Shown here: piece after piece, positions 8,623 to 17,752 of the stretch
Position numbering within the stretch: position 1 is the first letter of the stretch
Layout: every line of letters begins with the position of its first letter
NCBI GenBank assembly: GCA_934293375.1
Contig: CAKQYS010000001.1
Span: 361,735 to 425,734 of the forward strand
Reading direction: 5' to 3'
Origin: an uncultured Lachnospiraceae bacterium
GTDB lineage: Bacteria > Bacillota > Clostridia > Lachnospirales > Lachnospiraceae
DNA length: 64,000 nt
The notes under the pieces: generated by a model
Databases searched by the model: none
The model's input: only the letters and a program-made list of their open reading frames with translations
Told to the model about the DNA's origin: nothing
Position numbers and translations under genes: made by a program

Positions 8623-9930
8623 CTATGCCTCATCAAACAGACCTGCCAGCATTGTCACTTCTTCGTCAAATTGAAATCTGCTATCAACATCCTGCATCAG
8701 ATATGCATTCACACTCTGAATCTTTGATATTGCGTAATCAATCTCCGGATTTGATCCCTGCTTATATGCCCCGATATTGATCAGATCTTCAGCTTCGTTA
8801 TATGTGGCAAGCACATTTTTCAATCTGCCGGCAGCTTTCTTATGTTCCGGTGTCGCTATCGCGCTCATACATCTTGAAATGCTCTGAAGTACATCAATGG
8901 CCGGATAATGATTCTTATGTCCCAGTTTTCTGGACAACACGATATGTCCATCTAAAATACCTCTTGCTGTATCCGCAATCGGCTCGTTCATATCATCGCC
9001 ATCCACCAACACTGTATACAGGCCGGTAATAGATCCTTGCTCAGTATTTCCGGCTCTCTCTAACAACTTTGGCATTTCTGAATAAACTGACGGCGGATAT
9101 CCTCTCGTAACCGGCGGTTCTCCGGAAGCCAGGCCAATCTCCCTCTGCGCCATAGAAAATCTCGTCAGGGAATCCATCATCAAAAGTACATCCTTCCCCT
9201 GATCTCTAAAGTATTCTGCTATTGCAGTGGCAGTCTTGGCAGCCTTATTCCGGATCAATGCGGGCTTATCAGAAGTTGCTATCACTAAAACCGATCGTTT
9301 CATACCCTCCGGGCCCAGATCTCGTTCAATAAACTCTCCTACCTCTCTGCCACGCTCACCGATCAAGGCGATTACATTGATGTCCGCCTTGGTATTTCTT
9401 GCAAACATACCGAGCAATGTACTCTTTCCAACACCGCTTCCTGCAAAAATACCAATACGCTGTCCCTTTCCAATTGTAAGGAGTCCATCTACAGCTTTCA
9501 CTCCCAAAGGCAGTACCTGTGAGATCATACTTCTTTTCAGCGGATCCGGCGATTCCGCCTCCACCGGATACACCTCTGACAAATTCAACTGTGTTCCGTC
9601 CATCGGTCTCCCGAACCCATCGAGTACCATACCCAAGAGTTCAGGTCCCACCTGCACCGATAGTGGTTCTTTCGTATTCTCAACCGTTGCACCAAGACCG
9701 ATTCCGTCTACATTTTCAAACGGCATTAACAAAATACGGTTATCACGAAATCCAACGACTTCAGCCATAACCGTCTGTAATCCATCCTTTGATGTAATCC
9801 TGCACAGATCATTCAAGCGGGCCGTAGGGCCCACAGACTCGACTGTAAGTCCTACCACTTTTGCCACCTTGCCAATCTCTTTTACAAAGGATTTATGTGT
9901 TAAATTTTCATATTTTGAAAAATCAATCAT
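8623..9930 (-). CDS. fliI: Flagellum-specific ATPase FliI
   Basis: The hexameric ATPase of the flagellar type III export apparatus, related to F1-beta. The P-loop GSGVGKST is at residues 164-171 and Walker B DVLLMMDSLTRF at about 247. The segment SGEPPVTRGYPPSVYSEMP is specific to FliI/SctN enzymes. The 435-aa length is standard. The start ATG follows GAGGCAC. It is encoded directly after its regulator fliH and before fliJ. Confidence 0.97.
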   Translation of the reverse strand: MIDFSKYENLTHKSFVKEIGKVAKVVGLTVESVGPTARLNDLCRITSKDGLQTVMAEVVGFRDNRILLMPFENVDGIGLGATVENTKEPLSVQVGPELLGMVLDGFGRPMDGTQLNLSEVYPVEAESPDPLKRSMISQVLPLGVKAVDGLLTIGKGQRIGIFAGSGVGKSTLLGMFARNTKADINVIALIGERGREVGEFIERDLGPEGMKRSVLVIATSDKPALIRNKAAKTATAIAEYFRDQGKDVLLMMDSLTRFSMAQREIGLASGEPPVTRGYPPSVYSEMPKLLERAGNTEQGSITGLYTVLVDGDDMNEPIADTARGILDGHIVLSRKLGHKNHYPAIDVLQSISRCMSAIATPEHKKAAGRLKNVLATYNEAEDLINIGAYKQGSNPEIDYAISKIQSVNAYLMQDVDSRFQFDEEVTMLAGLFDEA

Positions 9931-9944
9931 CTCTGTGCCTCAAA

Positions 9945-10757
9945 TTATTCTGCAACAGCAAGCATCCGGATATCCCTTGCCAGATTGATCAACTGCTCAT
10001 CCAGACTACAATTCACGATTCCGTTATCCGTCTCAATCAGGCATTGATTTTTTGCAAGTTTAGGATCCGCAATCACATCAATTTCGATTGCCGGATTATT
10101 CGAACCATAAATCCGGTCCTTTCTTGAAGAAACCAGTTCAAAATCATCACCGGATACCTTGATCACAAAATGCATACTATCTTCTATATCCCGCATTGCC
10201 TTATCAATCAGATATACCAGCACATCCTTTTGTTCCTCCACGACAATACCGATCAATGCCTGAATCAGATGAATACTCACATCTGCCATTTTAGGCTCTG
10301 CTTCATACAAAAACATCTCTTTTTGCGCATTGTATTCCGCAATGAGTTGTTCTCTCTGTTGGTTCAAAGCTTCCTGATCCCTGGCCAGCTGTGCCGCGGC
10401 CTCTTGTCTGGCTTGTTGCTGTCCTTCCTCATAGCCTTTTTTATAACCATCCTTTTCCGCCTCAGAAAGAACATCCTGTGCCTGCGCCTTAGCATCTTCC
10501 AGTATCTGTTCTGCCTGTGCTCTTGCATCCTCAACCATAGAATCTGCAAGTGTTCTTTTTTCTTCAAAATCCGGATCCTGCAATTCTTTATCATTTATAA
10601 TATCTTCCAACTGCAGATCCTCTAAATTGTCCTGCTGTTCCTCTATGCTCCTGATCACCTTTCCAGGTGCAGATGCCGCAAACAATCCGTTCGAATCAAT
10701 CACCAGTCTGTTGTCATCTGAAAATGCCACAAATCCTGACTTAATTATATTAGACAA
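9945..10757 (-). CDS. fliH: Flagellar assembly protein FliH
   Basis: The regulator and stator of the FliI ATPase. The protein has a long Glu/Gln/Ala-rich coiled coil (about residues 60-140, with EAEKDGYKKGYEEGQQQARQ carrying the glycine-spaced GxxxG repeat of FliH) and a V-ATPase-E-like C-terminal domain. A TTG at 10757 (270 aa) is preferred because GGAGGTGA sits 7-8 nt upstream. The in-frame GTG at 10778 would overlap that ribosome site. The TTG overlaps the fliG stop by 8 bases, giving translational coupling. Confidence 0.9.
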   Translation of the reverse strand: MSNIIKSGFVAFSDDNRLVIDSNGLFAASAPGKVIRSIEEQQDNLEDLQLEDIINDKELQDPDFEEKRTLADSMVEDARAQAEQILEDAKAQAQDVLSEAEKDGYKKGYEEGQQQARQEAAAQLARDQEALNQQREQLIAEYNAQKEMFLYEAEPKMADVSIHLIQALIGIVVEEQKDVLVYLIDKAMRDIEDSMHFVIKVSGDDFELVSSRKDRIYGSNNPAIEIDVIADPKLAKNQCLIETDNGIVNCSLDEQLINLARDIRMLAVAE

Positions 10758-11769
10758 CGATCTCGTCACCTCCACCACGTGAAATCACGATCTCGCCCGC
10801 ATCTTCAAGCTTCCGAATAATATTTACAATCTTCTGCTGTGCATCTTCTACATCCTTTAATCTCACAGGTCCCATATATTCCATATCTTCCTTGATCATA
10901 GACGCAAGACGGGATGACAGATTATCAAAGATCACCTGCTGTACCTGTTCATTTGCACTCTTTAATGCCACTGCAAGCTCATTATTATCCACTTCTCGGA
11001 GTACTGTCTGAATTGCACGATTGTCAAGCATAAGAATATCCTCGAAGACAAACATCTTCCGCCTGATCTCATCTGCAAGCTCCGGCTCTTCAATCTCCAA
11101 TGTCTCCATGATATGCTTCTCTGTACTTCTATCTACGGCATTCAAAATGCTGACAATTGCATCAACACCACCCACAATTGTGTAATCCTGGTTCACCATA
11201 GCAGCAAGTTTACGCTCTAAGACCTTCTCAACCTCTTTGATCACATCAGGAGATGTACGATCCATCATGGCTATACGCTTTGCAACATCTGCCTGCTTCT
11301 CCGGCGGCAGAGAGCTGACAACCGCAGATGCCTGTCCGGATGGAAGATACGCTAAGATCAAAGCAATCGTCTGTGGGTGCTCATCCTGAATAAAACTTAA
11401 GAGCTGTGTTGTATCTGCCTTTCTGACAAATTCAAACGGACGAACCTGAAGCGATGCTGTCAACCGTCCAATCACATCTCTTGCCTTCTCTTCGCCAAGC
11501 GCCTTATCCAACAGTTCCTTCGCATATCCAATACCACCTTCTGCAATATACTGCTGTGCAAGACACACTTCATAGAACTCATCCATAACAGCATCCTTTA
11601 ACTCCGGAGCAATACTTCTTGTATTCGCAATTTCCAGCGTCAACTGTTCAATCTCATCCTCTTTCAGATGCTTAAATACATTGGCAGACTTCTCCGGTCC
11701 TAACGAAATCAACAAAATAGCTGCCTTCTGCACTCCACTGATATCATCTATTGTCACACTCGATGCCAT
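10750..11769 (-). CDS. fliG: Flagellar motor switch protein FliG
   Basis: The C-ring protein that takes torque from MotA. The 339-aa protein shows the armadillo-like middle and C-terminal domains. Recognisable stretches include QDEHPQTIALILAYLP, the equivalent of the EHPQ motif, and the C-terminal segment LDNRAIQTVLREVDNNELA. The charged torque helix is in the last 80 residues. ATG 11769 is chosen because GGAG is 9 nt upstream. The longer reading to 11790 runs inside fliF and has no ribosome site. Confidence 0.97.
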   Translation of the reverse strand: MASSVTIDDISGVQKAAILLISLGPEKSANVFKHLKEDEIEQLTLEIANTRSIAPELKDAVMDEFYEVCLAQQYIAEGGIGYAKELLDKALGEEKARDVIGRLTASLQVRPFEFVRKADTTQLLSFIQDEHPQTIALILAYLPSGQASAVVSSLPPEKQADVAKRIAMMDRTSPDVIKEVEKVLERKLAAMVNQDYTIVGGVDAIVSILNAVDRSTEKHIMETLEIEEPELADEIRRKMFVFEDILMLDNRAIQTVLREVDNNELAVALKSANEQVQQVIFDNLSSRLASMIKEDMEYMGPVRLKDVEDAQQKIVNIIRKLEDAGEIVISRGGGDEIVV

Positions 11770-11773
11770 ATGA

Positions 11774-13381
11774 TCAACTCCAATCCTCATTCAGCCAGTT
11801 ACGAAGCAACGCTGCAACTGCCTCCGGGTTCTCATCTACAAACTTCTCAATCTGCGTTCTTGTTGCAGACTTATCACTAAACTCAATATCATCCAATGTC
11901 TGATTTTCTTTTGTCGTAGCCAGCAGCTGTTCTACGGATAATTCAGGTTCTAACTCTACTACCTCTACAGGCTTCATACCCTTCACTACAACAAAGACGA
12001 TCAAACCAACGATCAACGCAGCAAGGATCAACTGCAGGATCCGTTCAAATGACCATGATGACGCAGGCTTGTCATAGAAAATCGGTACATCATATGCCAA
12101 AATCGAAATATTTGCTTCATCAATCCCGGTAGCCTTTGATGCCAGTGTCAAAATGCTGTCATCTACTGTTGTCAGAACCGGATCTGAATGTGCTGCCTTA
12201 TACTCCTCATAAGTCGTATCCTGCAACAATCCCTGTTTCTCCATATCCTCTTCGTTATAGATGACATAATGGGATAGTACAATGCCGGCACTGGAATTCG
12301 TAAGATTCACAGTTCCAACAGGCTCTACCTTCTCTGTCACTGTGCTGCTTGTTGCATATTCCTTTCGATTGACCGCAACCGTATTGTTTCCTGAACCTGA
12401 ATTTAATAGATTTGTATCTGTGATATCCTGTCCGTTCGCATCAGTACCTACAACATCCTGTATGCCTTCAACATTTTCAGCCTCATAAGTATATAAGTTT
12501 GTCATTGGGCCTGTATTATCTGTATCATCGTCATTAGAATAGTACTTTGTGTCTGTTGTCTTATCCGCATTTAATTTCACATCTAAGTGCATCGCCACTT
12601 CCGCATCATTATATACACCTGAACTAATCAATACATTTCTCACTGCGTTTGCATATGAATTCTCAACCTGAGCTTTAATTTCAAGTGCATTGCTCGCATT
12701 GCCGCTTACAGCATTGTTCTCACCCGAAAACAAAAGTTCTCCGTTCTGGTTCAAAATACGGACATTATCCACAGAGGTACCCAGTGTATTGGCCGCATAG
12801 CTTGCGATCGTAGATGCATCCTTCGTAAATTCATCGGTCGTTGCCAGCATAATGCTGACCGTTGCCTGTTTATCATCCTTGTAGATCGAACTCGTGGAAT
12901 CCGGAATATAAACCGTCACATCTGCGGTCTTCACACCCTTGATATCTTTTAGCACCTTCTCCATACTCTGCTGTGCATCAATCCGGTTCTTAACCTTACG
13001 ATCCGAATCCGTAGTACTCATGCTATTGTTCCACAGCCAGCTGCTATCCTCGGATGCCGTAGAGGTAATGCCGTTCTCACCTAGCAGAAGCTTCGCATCG
13101 GATTCCTTTTTCTTGTCCACACTGATCACGGTTGCATCTGTGCCGCTTGCGCGGACTGCAATATTATTCTCCTCCAACAGCCGCTTCGCCTCCGCTGCAT
13201 CTGCCGTCGTCTCAAACACATCCAGCTGTACATATTGCGTACGGGAAAATACAGCAATCATAACTGCCAATGCAAAGATCACAGCTGCGATCACACATAT
13301 AATGATCGTCTTTTGTTTACTTGTATATCTGTTCCAGAACTCGACCAATCGTCCCAGAACCCCTTTTAATCTCTCGACCAT
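11774..13381 (-). CDS. fliF: Flagellar MS-ring protein FliF
   Basis: The protein forms the MS ring in the cytoplasmic membrane. It has an N-terminal membrane helix (about residues 23-43), a YscJ/FliF ring-building domain, a variable periplasmic loop, a second membrane helix (about 435-455) and a short cytoplasmic FliG-binding tail. The length is 535 aa from ATG 13381, which has GGAG 7 nt upstream; the TTG four codons earlier overlaps that site. The C-terminal residues VAALLRNWLNEDW match the FliG-binding peptide pattern. Confidence 0.96.
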   Translation of the reverse strand: MVERLKGVLGRLVEFWNRYTSKQKTIIICVIAAVIFALAVMIAVFSRTQYVQLDVFETTADAAEAKRLLEENNIAVRASGTDATVISVDKKKESDAKLLLGENGITSTASEDSSWLWNNSMSTTDSDRKVKNRIDAQQSMEKVLKDIKGVKTADVTVYIPDSTSSIYKDDKQATVSIMLATTDEFTKDASTIASYAANTLGTSVDNVRILNQNGELLFSGENNAVSGNASNALEIKAQVENSYANAVRNVLISSGVYNDAEVAMHLDVKLNADKTTDTKYYSNDDDTDNTGPMTNLYTYEAENVEGIQDVVGTDANGQDITDTNLLNSGSGNNTVAVNRKEYATSSTVTEKVEPVGTVNLTNSSAGIVLSHYVIYNEEDMEKQGLLQDTTYEEYKAAHSDPVLTTVDDSILTLASKATGIDEANISILAYDVPIFYDKPASSWSFERILQLILAALIVGLIVFVVVKGMKPVEVVELEPELSVEQLLATTKENQTLDDIEFSDKSATRTQIEKFVDENPEAVAALLRNWLNEDWS

Positions 13382-13414
13382 ATCTATCTCCAACTATATC
13401 TTCTCACACTGACA

Positions 13415-13726
13415 TTATAACTGCATATTCATCAGTTCCTTGTATGCATCTACCACGCTATTTGTAATGCGAACGGTATACTGTAACGCAATACTTGCTT
13501 TCTGTTGTGCCAATGCCAGATCATGTGTACTCGTCGAATACCCCATTGCAAAATTGAGTTCCGCCTGTTCTGCCTTTTTTTGATACTGGTTTGTCTCTTT
13601 ATAGAGTGACACTGCCGAATTCAATAAACTGTCAAATGCCTGTGTATTATCAGAATTCACCTTGGTCTCATTAGACGAAGAACCTGAAATACCATTTGTT
13701 ACAAGATCTACACCTGTTACCTGCAT
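13415..13726 (-). CDS. fliE: Flagellar hook-basal body complex protein FliE
   Basis: A 103-aa adaptor linking MS ring and rod. The conserved C-terminus is clear: AQQKASIALQYTVRITNSVVDAYKELMNMQL region, the helical signature of FliE, preceded by STHDLALA. It is encoded between flgC and fliF as in most Firmicute operons. ATG 13726 is preceded by GGAGGATAG. Confidence 0.95.
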   Translation of the reverse strand: MQVTGVDLVTNGISGSSSNETKVNSDNTQAFDSLLNSAVSLYKETNQYQKKAEQAELNFAMGYSTSTHDLALAQQKASIALQYTVRITNSVVDAYKELMNMQL

Positions 13727-13745
13727 CTACCTATCCTCCGTAAAA

Positions 13746-14189
13746 CTAACTCTCCATCAATGACAAGCCCTTATTCGCCATAGCCTTGCTGGCGTTAAAA
13801 CTCGTTACATTCGCCTCGTAGATACGGGATGCGTCTATCATATTCGTCATCTCTGTCACTGTATCTACATTCGGATATTCCACATATCCATCCTCATTTG
13901 CATCCGGATTCTCCGGATCATATACCAGTCTGAAATCAGATTGATCCTCTGCAATCTCAGCCACTTTCACTCCGCCCGGTGTATAGGTATTCATCTTATT
14001 ATACAGTACCTGATCAAAACCGGACAGTCCACCCTGCTCTGCCATCACAACCATCTTTCTGCGATACGGCGTACCATCCTCTGTTCTGGTTGTATTCGCA
14101 TTGGCTATATTCTCAGCAATCGTGTCAAGCCTGAGCTGCTGTGCCGTCATACCGGTAGCTGCCACACTCATACCTGTAAAAATTCCCAT
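13746..14189 (-). CDS. flgC: Flagellar proximal rod protein FlgC
   Basis: A rod subunit of 147 aa. The N-terminus has the axial-protein motif (GMSVAATGMTAQQLRLDTIAENIANANTT region) and the typical YRRK segment follows. The C-terminus carries YPNVDTVTEMTNMIDASRIYEANV, the FlgC signature. The ATG follows GGAGGGGTGA. It lies directly downstream of flgB. Confidence 0.97.
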   Translation of the reverse strand: MGIFTGMSVAATGMTAQQLRLDTIAENIANANTTRTEDGTPYRRKMVVMAEQGGLSGFDQVLYNKMNTYTPGGVKVAEIAEDQSDFRLVYDPENPDANEDGYVEYPNVDTVTEMTNMIDASRIYEANVTSFNASKAMANKGLSLMES

Positions 14190-14201
14190 CTGTCACCCCT
14201 C

Positions 14202-14594
14202 CTATTTTGCAAGTACACTCTTAATTCTTGAAAATTCCTGCGTCATCTGATCCACTAAGGCATCATATTTGATCTTGTTCTCTGCAAGATATGCTTCCTC
14301 AGTATGTACATCCACATTATTGCCATCTTCCCGATATGACAACGAACTGTGATCCGTATAAGTAATCGGTTCATAGTCCTCGCGATTGTCATTGACCGCC
14401 TGCACCTTACTGTCAAGCGATTGACTTCCATACATTGCTGACTGCAAAATCCCCTCAAACGCAACATCTTTGCGCTTATAATGCGCCGTACCTACATTGG
14501 CAATATTGTTCGCCAATACTTCCTGCCTTGCATTCGTTGCGTCTGCAGCAAGATCAAGCATATCAATATAATTATAAATACTGGAATTAATCAT
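14202..14594 (-). CDS. flgB: Flagellar proximal rod protein FlgB
   Basis: First gene of the flagellar operon, 130 aa. The axial-protein motif is present (LDLAADATNARQEVLANNIANV region), followed by AHYKRKDVAFEG, which is typical of FlgB. ATG 14594 is chosen because AAAGGG lies upstream and the next residues INSSIYNYI match the family start. The longer reading to 14642 enters the codY-flgB hairpin and is unlikely. It is transcribed either from its own promoter in the short gap or by read-through from codY; the sequence does not decide. Confidence 0.94.
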   Translation of the reverse strand: MINSSIYNYIDMLDLAADATNARQEVLANNIANVGTAHYKRKDVAFEGILQSAMYGSQSLDSKVQAVNDNREDYEPITYTDHSSLSYREDGNNVDVHTEEAYLAENKIKYDALVDQMTQEFSRIKSVLAK

Positions 14595-14639
14595 GTTTAT
14601 CAACCCTTTCTCAAATCTGCTGATAAAGTCATTTATACA

Positions 14640-14679
14640 CACAAAAGGACTTATGGCTGTACCACAAATCCTTTTGTCT
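14640..14679 (-). terminator. Hairpin/terminator between codY and flgB
   Basis: A long imperfect stem: ACAAAAGGA pairs with TCCTTTTGT and, inside it, TTGTGG pairs with CCATAA, with a 5-nt loop. The T-run is largely inside the stem, so termination may be partial. It is placed to insulate codY from the flagellar operon or to set its read-through level. Confidence 0.6.
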
Positions 14680-14725
14680 CATTCATAATGTGCGGTCCGA
14701 AATCCATTTCGGGTCTGCCTGTATG

Positions 14726-15499
14726 CTAATGATTATTCAGCTTCGCTAATTCATCGAACACTACATCGTTTAATACACGGATGTAAGTACCCTTCATGCC
14801 GGACGATCTTGACTCAATCACGCCAGCACTTTCAAACTTTCGCAATGCATTCACGATCACCGAGCGTGTGATACCAACCCGGTCCGCAATCTTGCTGGCA
14901 ACCAAAATGCCTTCATTGCCATCTAATTCGCTGAATATATGGGTAATCGCTTCCAACTCTGAAAATGAAAGTGTACTGATCGCAGACTTTACAATCGCAA
15001 TTTTCCTATTCTCCTCTGCATTCTCCTCATTTACAGAGCGCATCATTTCCAGACTGACAACCGTATTGCCATATTCCGCCAGAATAATATCATCAATCTC
15101 ATACTGGCAGTCCATCTTATACATAAATACTGTCCCAAGTCTCTCCCCAGCGATATCAATCGGTGTAATGATTGCCTGATATCTCCCAATATCTACAAAT
15201 TCAAAACCAAGCGTTGCCAGATTCACATTCTCTTTCGTCGACAGAACTGACAAGAGCCGTTCATTGAGCATTTCATCAATATGCCCTCCAACTTCATCTT
15301 CAATCAGTTCAGAAATCTCTGCAATCTCCGGACGGTTATGAATTCCAAGCACCTTACCTTTTTTGCTGATTACCAGCACATTCGACTCAAGTATCTCGCC
15401 CAGCACCTCACAGATGTCATTAAATACTACCTTGTGTGAATTGTTGTTATGTAACAGCTTGTTTATCTTTCTTGTCTTGTCCAACAATTGAACGCTCAT
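14726..15499 (-). CDS. codY: GTP- and BCAA-sensing global regulator CodY
   Basis: A nutritional repressor of low-GC Gram-positives; it senses branched-chain amino acids and, in many species, GTP. The N-terminal MSVQLLDKTRKINKLL is diagnostic, followed by a GAF domain (about residues 20-155). The C-terminal winged helix contains ASKIADRVGITRSVIVNAL. ATG 15499 (257 aa) is 6 nt from AGGAGG, whereas an ATG two codons earlier touches it. A near-consensus promoter is upstream. It sits next to the flagellar operon as in Bacillus, where CodY also represses motility genes. Confidence 0.97.
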   Translation of the reverse strand: MSVQLLDKTRKINKLLHNNNSHKVVFNDICEVLGEILESNVLVISKKGKVLGIHNRPEIAEISELIEDEVGGHIDEMLNERLLSVLSTKENVNLATLGFEFVDIGRYQAIITPIDIAGERLGTVFMYKMDCQYEIDDIILAEYGNTVVSLEMMRSVNEENAEENRKIAIVKSAISTLSFSELEAITHIFSELDGNEGILVASKIADRVGITRSVIVNALRKFESAGVIESRSSGMKGTYIRVLNDVVFDELAKLNNH

Positions 15500-15587
15500 A
15501 GACATCCTCCTAAGTACAACAGCACTAAACATACGGAAACACACAATCACATGTGAATCAATCTGACATTACACTACTACAATGTCC

Positions 15588-15616
15588 ATAATACCACATT
15601 TCCCATTCTATAACAA
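15588..15616 (-). promoter_or_regulatory. Sigma-A type promoter of codY
   Basis: TTGTTA (15611-15616) and TATTAT (15588-15593) are separated by 17 bp on the minus strand and lie in the topA-codY gap, about 90 bp upstream of the codY start. Confidence 0.6.
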
Positions 15617-15632
15617 CACAAATTTCAGTCCA

Positions 15633-17708
15633 CTACTCTGCATTTTCCGTTTTCTTTTTATCCAGAACATACTTACAGGTATCATTCTGGCACACCAGTT
15701 TATTTCCCTTTTCCACCATGTAACTCCCACACTTTGGGCATTTCATTGCAGACGGTTTCTGCCATGACATAAAGTCACATTCCGGGAAACCTAAACAACC
15801 ATAGAATCTTCTTCCTTTTTTTGACATCTTAACAGCAAGCTCTTTACCGCATTTTGGACAGGCTACCCCGATTTTCTCATAATATGGTTTTGTATTACGG
15901 CATTCCGGGAAGCCCGGACAACCAAGGAACTTACCATGCGGACCATACTTTACAACCATCATACGGCCACACAACTCGCAAGGCTCATCAGAAACCTCGT
16001 CTGCAATTTCAATCTTATCCAGCTCTTCCTCTGCCTTCATCACTGCACCGTGCAGGTCCGGATAGAAATTCCTGACGACCGTCTTCCAGTCAATATTACC
16101 CTCTTCAATCTGATCAAACAACGACTCCAGATTTGCTGTGAAATTCACATCAATAATAACAGGGAATGCCTGTTTCATCATGTCATTCACAGCCTCCCCA
16201 AGTTCTGTCACATATAGATTTTTATTCTCCTTTGTAATATATCGACGGGCCAAAATAGTTGAAATTGTCGGTGCATAGGTACTCGGCCGACCGATTCCAA
16301 GTTCTTCCAAAGTGTGCACCAAAGAGGCTTCTGTATAATGTGCCGGCGGCTGTGTAAAATGCTGTTCCGGCAGCAATTCATTTAATGTGAGCACAGAGTC
16401 TTCCGTCACACCGGACAATGATTTATTAGACTCCTCCTCTTCCTTATCCACACCATAAACAGCCATAAATCCATCAAATGCAATCTTAGAAGCAGTTGCT
16501 TTAAACGGATAACCCTTCGCTGACATCTTCACGGTCTTAATTGCATATTCTGCCGGCATCATTCGGCTTGCAAGGAATCTGTTATAGATCAGTCTGTAAA
16601 GCTTTAACTGGTCATTCGATAACTCACCCGAAAGCATTGCAGGTGTCAGGGACAGATTCGTTGGACGGATTGCTTCATGTGCATCCTGAATATGCTTCTT
16701 ACTGACTGAAATCATGCTGTCATCAATGACATACTGTTCCCCATAATGTTCAGCAATAAACTGTTTTGCACCATTGTGTGCCTCTTCAGAGATCCGGACA
16801 GAATCCGTACGCAGATAAGAGATCAGACCTACAGTTCCTCTGCCCTTTAGATCTACGCCCTCATATAACTGCTGTGCAATCCGCATCGTCTTTGATGTCG
16901 TGAAATTACATTTTCTGGCTGCTTCCTGTTGAAGGGTCGATGTTGTAAACGGTTGTGGCTGTTTCTTCGTCCGTCTGCTTTCCTTCACTTCTGATATTGT
17001 AAATGTTTCATCCTTTAAGACAGCAACCATCTTATCCAGTTCTGCCTTTGAAGAAACCTTTCCATCCTTCGTACCTGAATATCTGGCAATGATCGGTTTC
17101 TTCACGCCCTGACACTGGAACGAAGCATCTAATGTATAGTATTCCTCAGGCAAAAATGCATTGATCTGTGCCTCTCGATCACAAATAATCGACAGCGCAA
17201 CTGACTGTACACGACCTGCACTCAGTCCACGCTTAATTTTAGCCCACAAAAGCGGACTGATCTCATATCCGACAAATCTGTCGATCACACGTCTTGCCTG
17301 CTGTGCATCTACCAGATTCATATTGATCTCCCGCCCCTGCTTAATGGAGCTCTGTACTGCCTTTTTCGTGATTTCATTAAATGTAATCCGCTTATATACC
17401 TTATCTTCCAGCTTCAACGCCTTGGATAAATGCCATGAAATAGCTTCCCCTTCCCGATCCGGGTCAGTCGCAAGATAGACTTTGTCTGCTTTCTTCACAG
17501 CCTTTCTTAACTCTGCAAGTAATTCTCCCTTGCCCCGGATCGTTATGTATTTAGGTTCAAAATCCTGATCAATATCTATTCCCATCGTACTCTTCGGAAG
17601 ATCTCTTACATGTCCGCTTGACGCAATTACCTCATACTGACTTCCTAAAAACTTCTTGATCGTCTTTGCCTTGGCCGGGGACTCCACAATAAGCAAATTC
17701 TTCGCCAT
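15633..17708 (-). CDS. topA: DNA topoisomerase I
   Basis: A type IA topoisomerase that relaxes negative supercoils. The TOPRIM domain starts at the N-terminus, with the acidic motif ATDPDREGEAISWHL near residue 80. The catalytic tyrosine is Tyr298 in GLISYLRTDSVRIS. The C-terminus (about residues 570-685) has three CxxC...C zinc ribbon units, for example CELCGRM, CPKCGKEL and CPKCGSY. Length (691 aa) is normal. The ATG follows CAGGAGG. It precedes codY and follows dprA, a common order in Firmicutes. Confidence 0.98.
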   Translation of the reverse strand: MAKNLLIVESPAKAKTIKKFLGSQYEVIASSGHVRDLPKSTMGIDIDQDFEPKYITIRGKGELLAELRKAVKKADKVYLATDPDREGEAISWHLSKALKLEDKVYKRITFNEITKKAVQSSIKQGREINMNLVDAQQARRVIDRFVGYEISPLLWAKIKRGLSAGRVQSVALSIICDREAQINAFLPEEYYTLDASFQCQGVKKPIIARYSGTKDGKVSSKAELDKMVAVLKDETFTISEVKESRRTKKQPQPFTTSTLQQEAARKCNFTTSKTMRIAQQLYEGVDLKGRGTVGLISYLRTDSVRISEEAHNGAKQFIAEHYGEQYVIDDSMISVSKKHIQDAHEAIRPTNLSLTPAMLSGELSNDQLKLYRLIYNRFLASRMMPAEYAIKTVKMSAKGYPFKATASKIAFDGFMAVYGVDKEEEESNKSLSGVTEDSVLTLNELLPEQHFTQPPAHYTEASLVHTLEELGIGRPSTYAPTISTILARRYITKENKNLYVTELGEAVNDMMKQAFPVIIDVNFTANLESLFDQIEEGNIDWKTVVRNFYPDLHGAVMKAEEELDKIEIADEVSDEPCELCGRMMVVKYGPHGKFLGCPGFPECRNTKPYYEKIGVACPKCGKELAVKMSKKGRRFYGCLGFPECDFMSWQKPSAMKCPKCGSYMVEKGNKLVCQNDTCKYVLDKKKTENAE

Positions 17709-17752
17709 TTCATAACCTCCTGAATTCTACCTTTTTCTCTCTATATGCCTGT

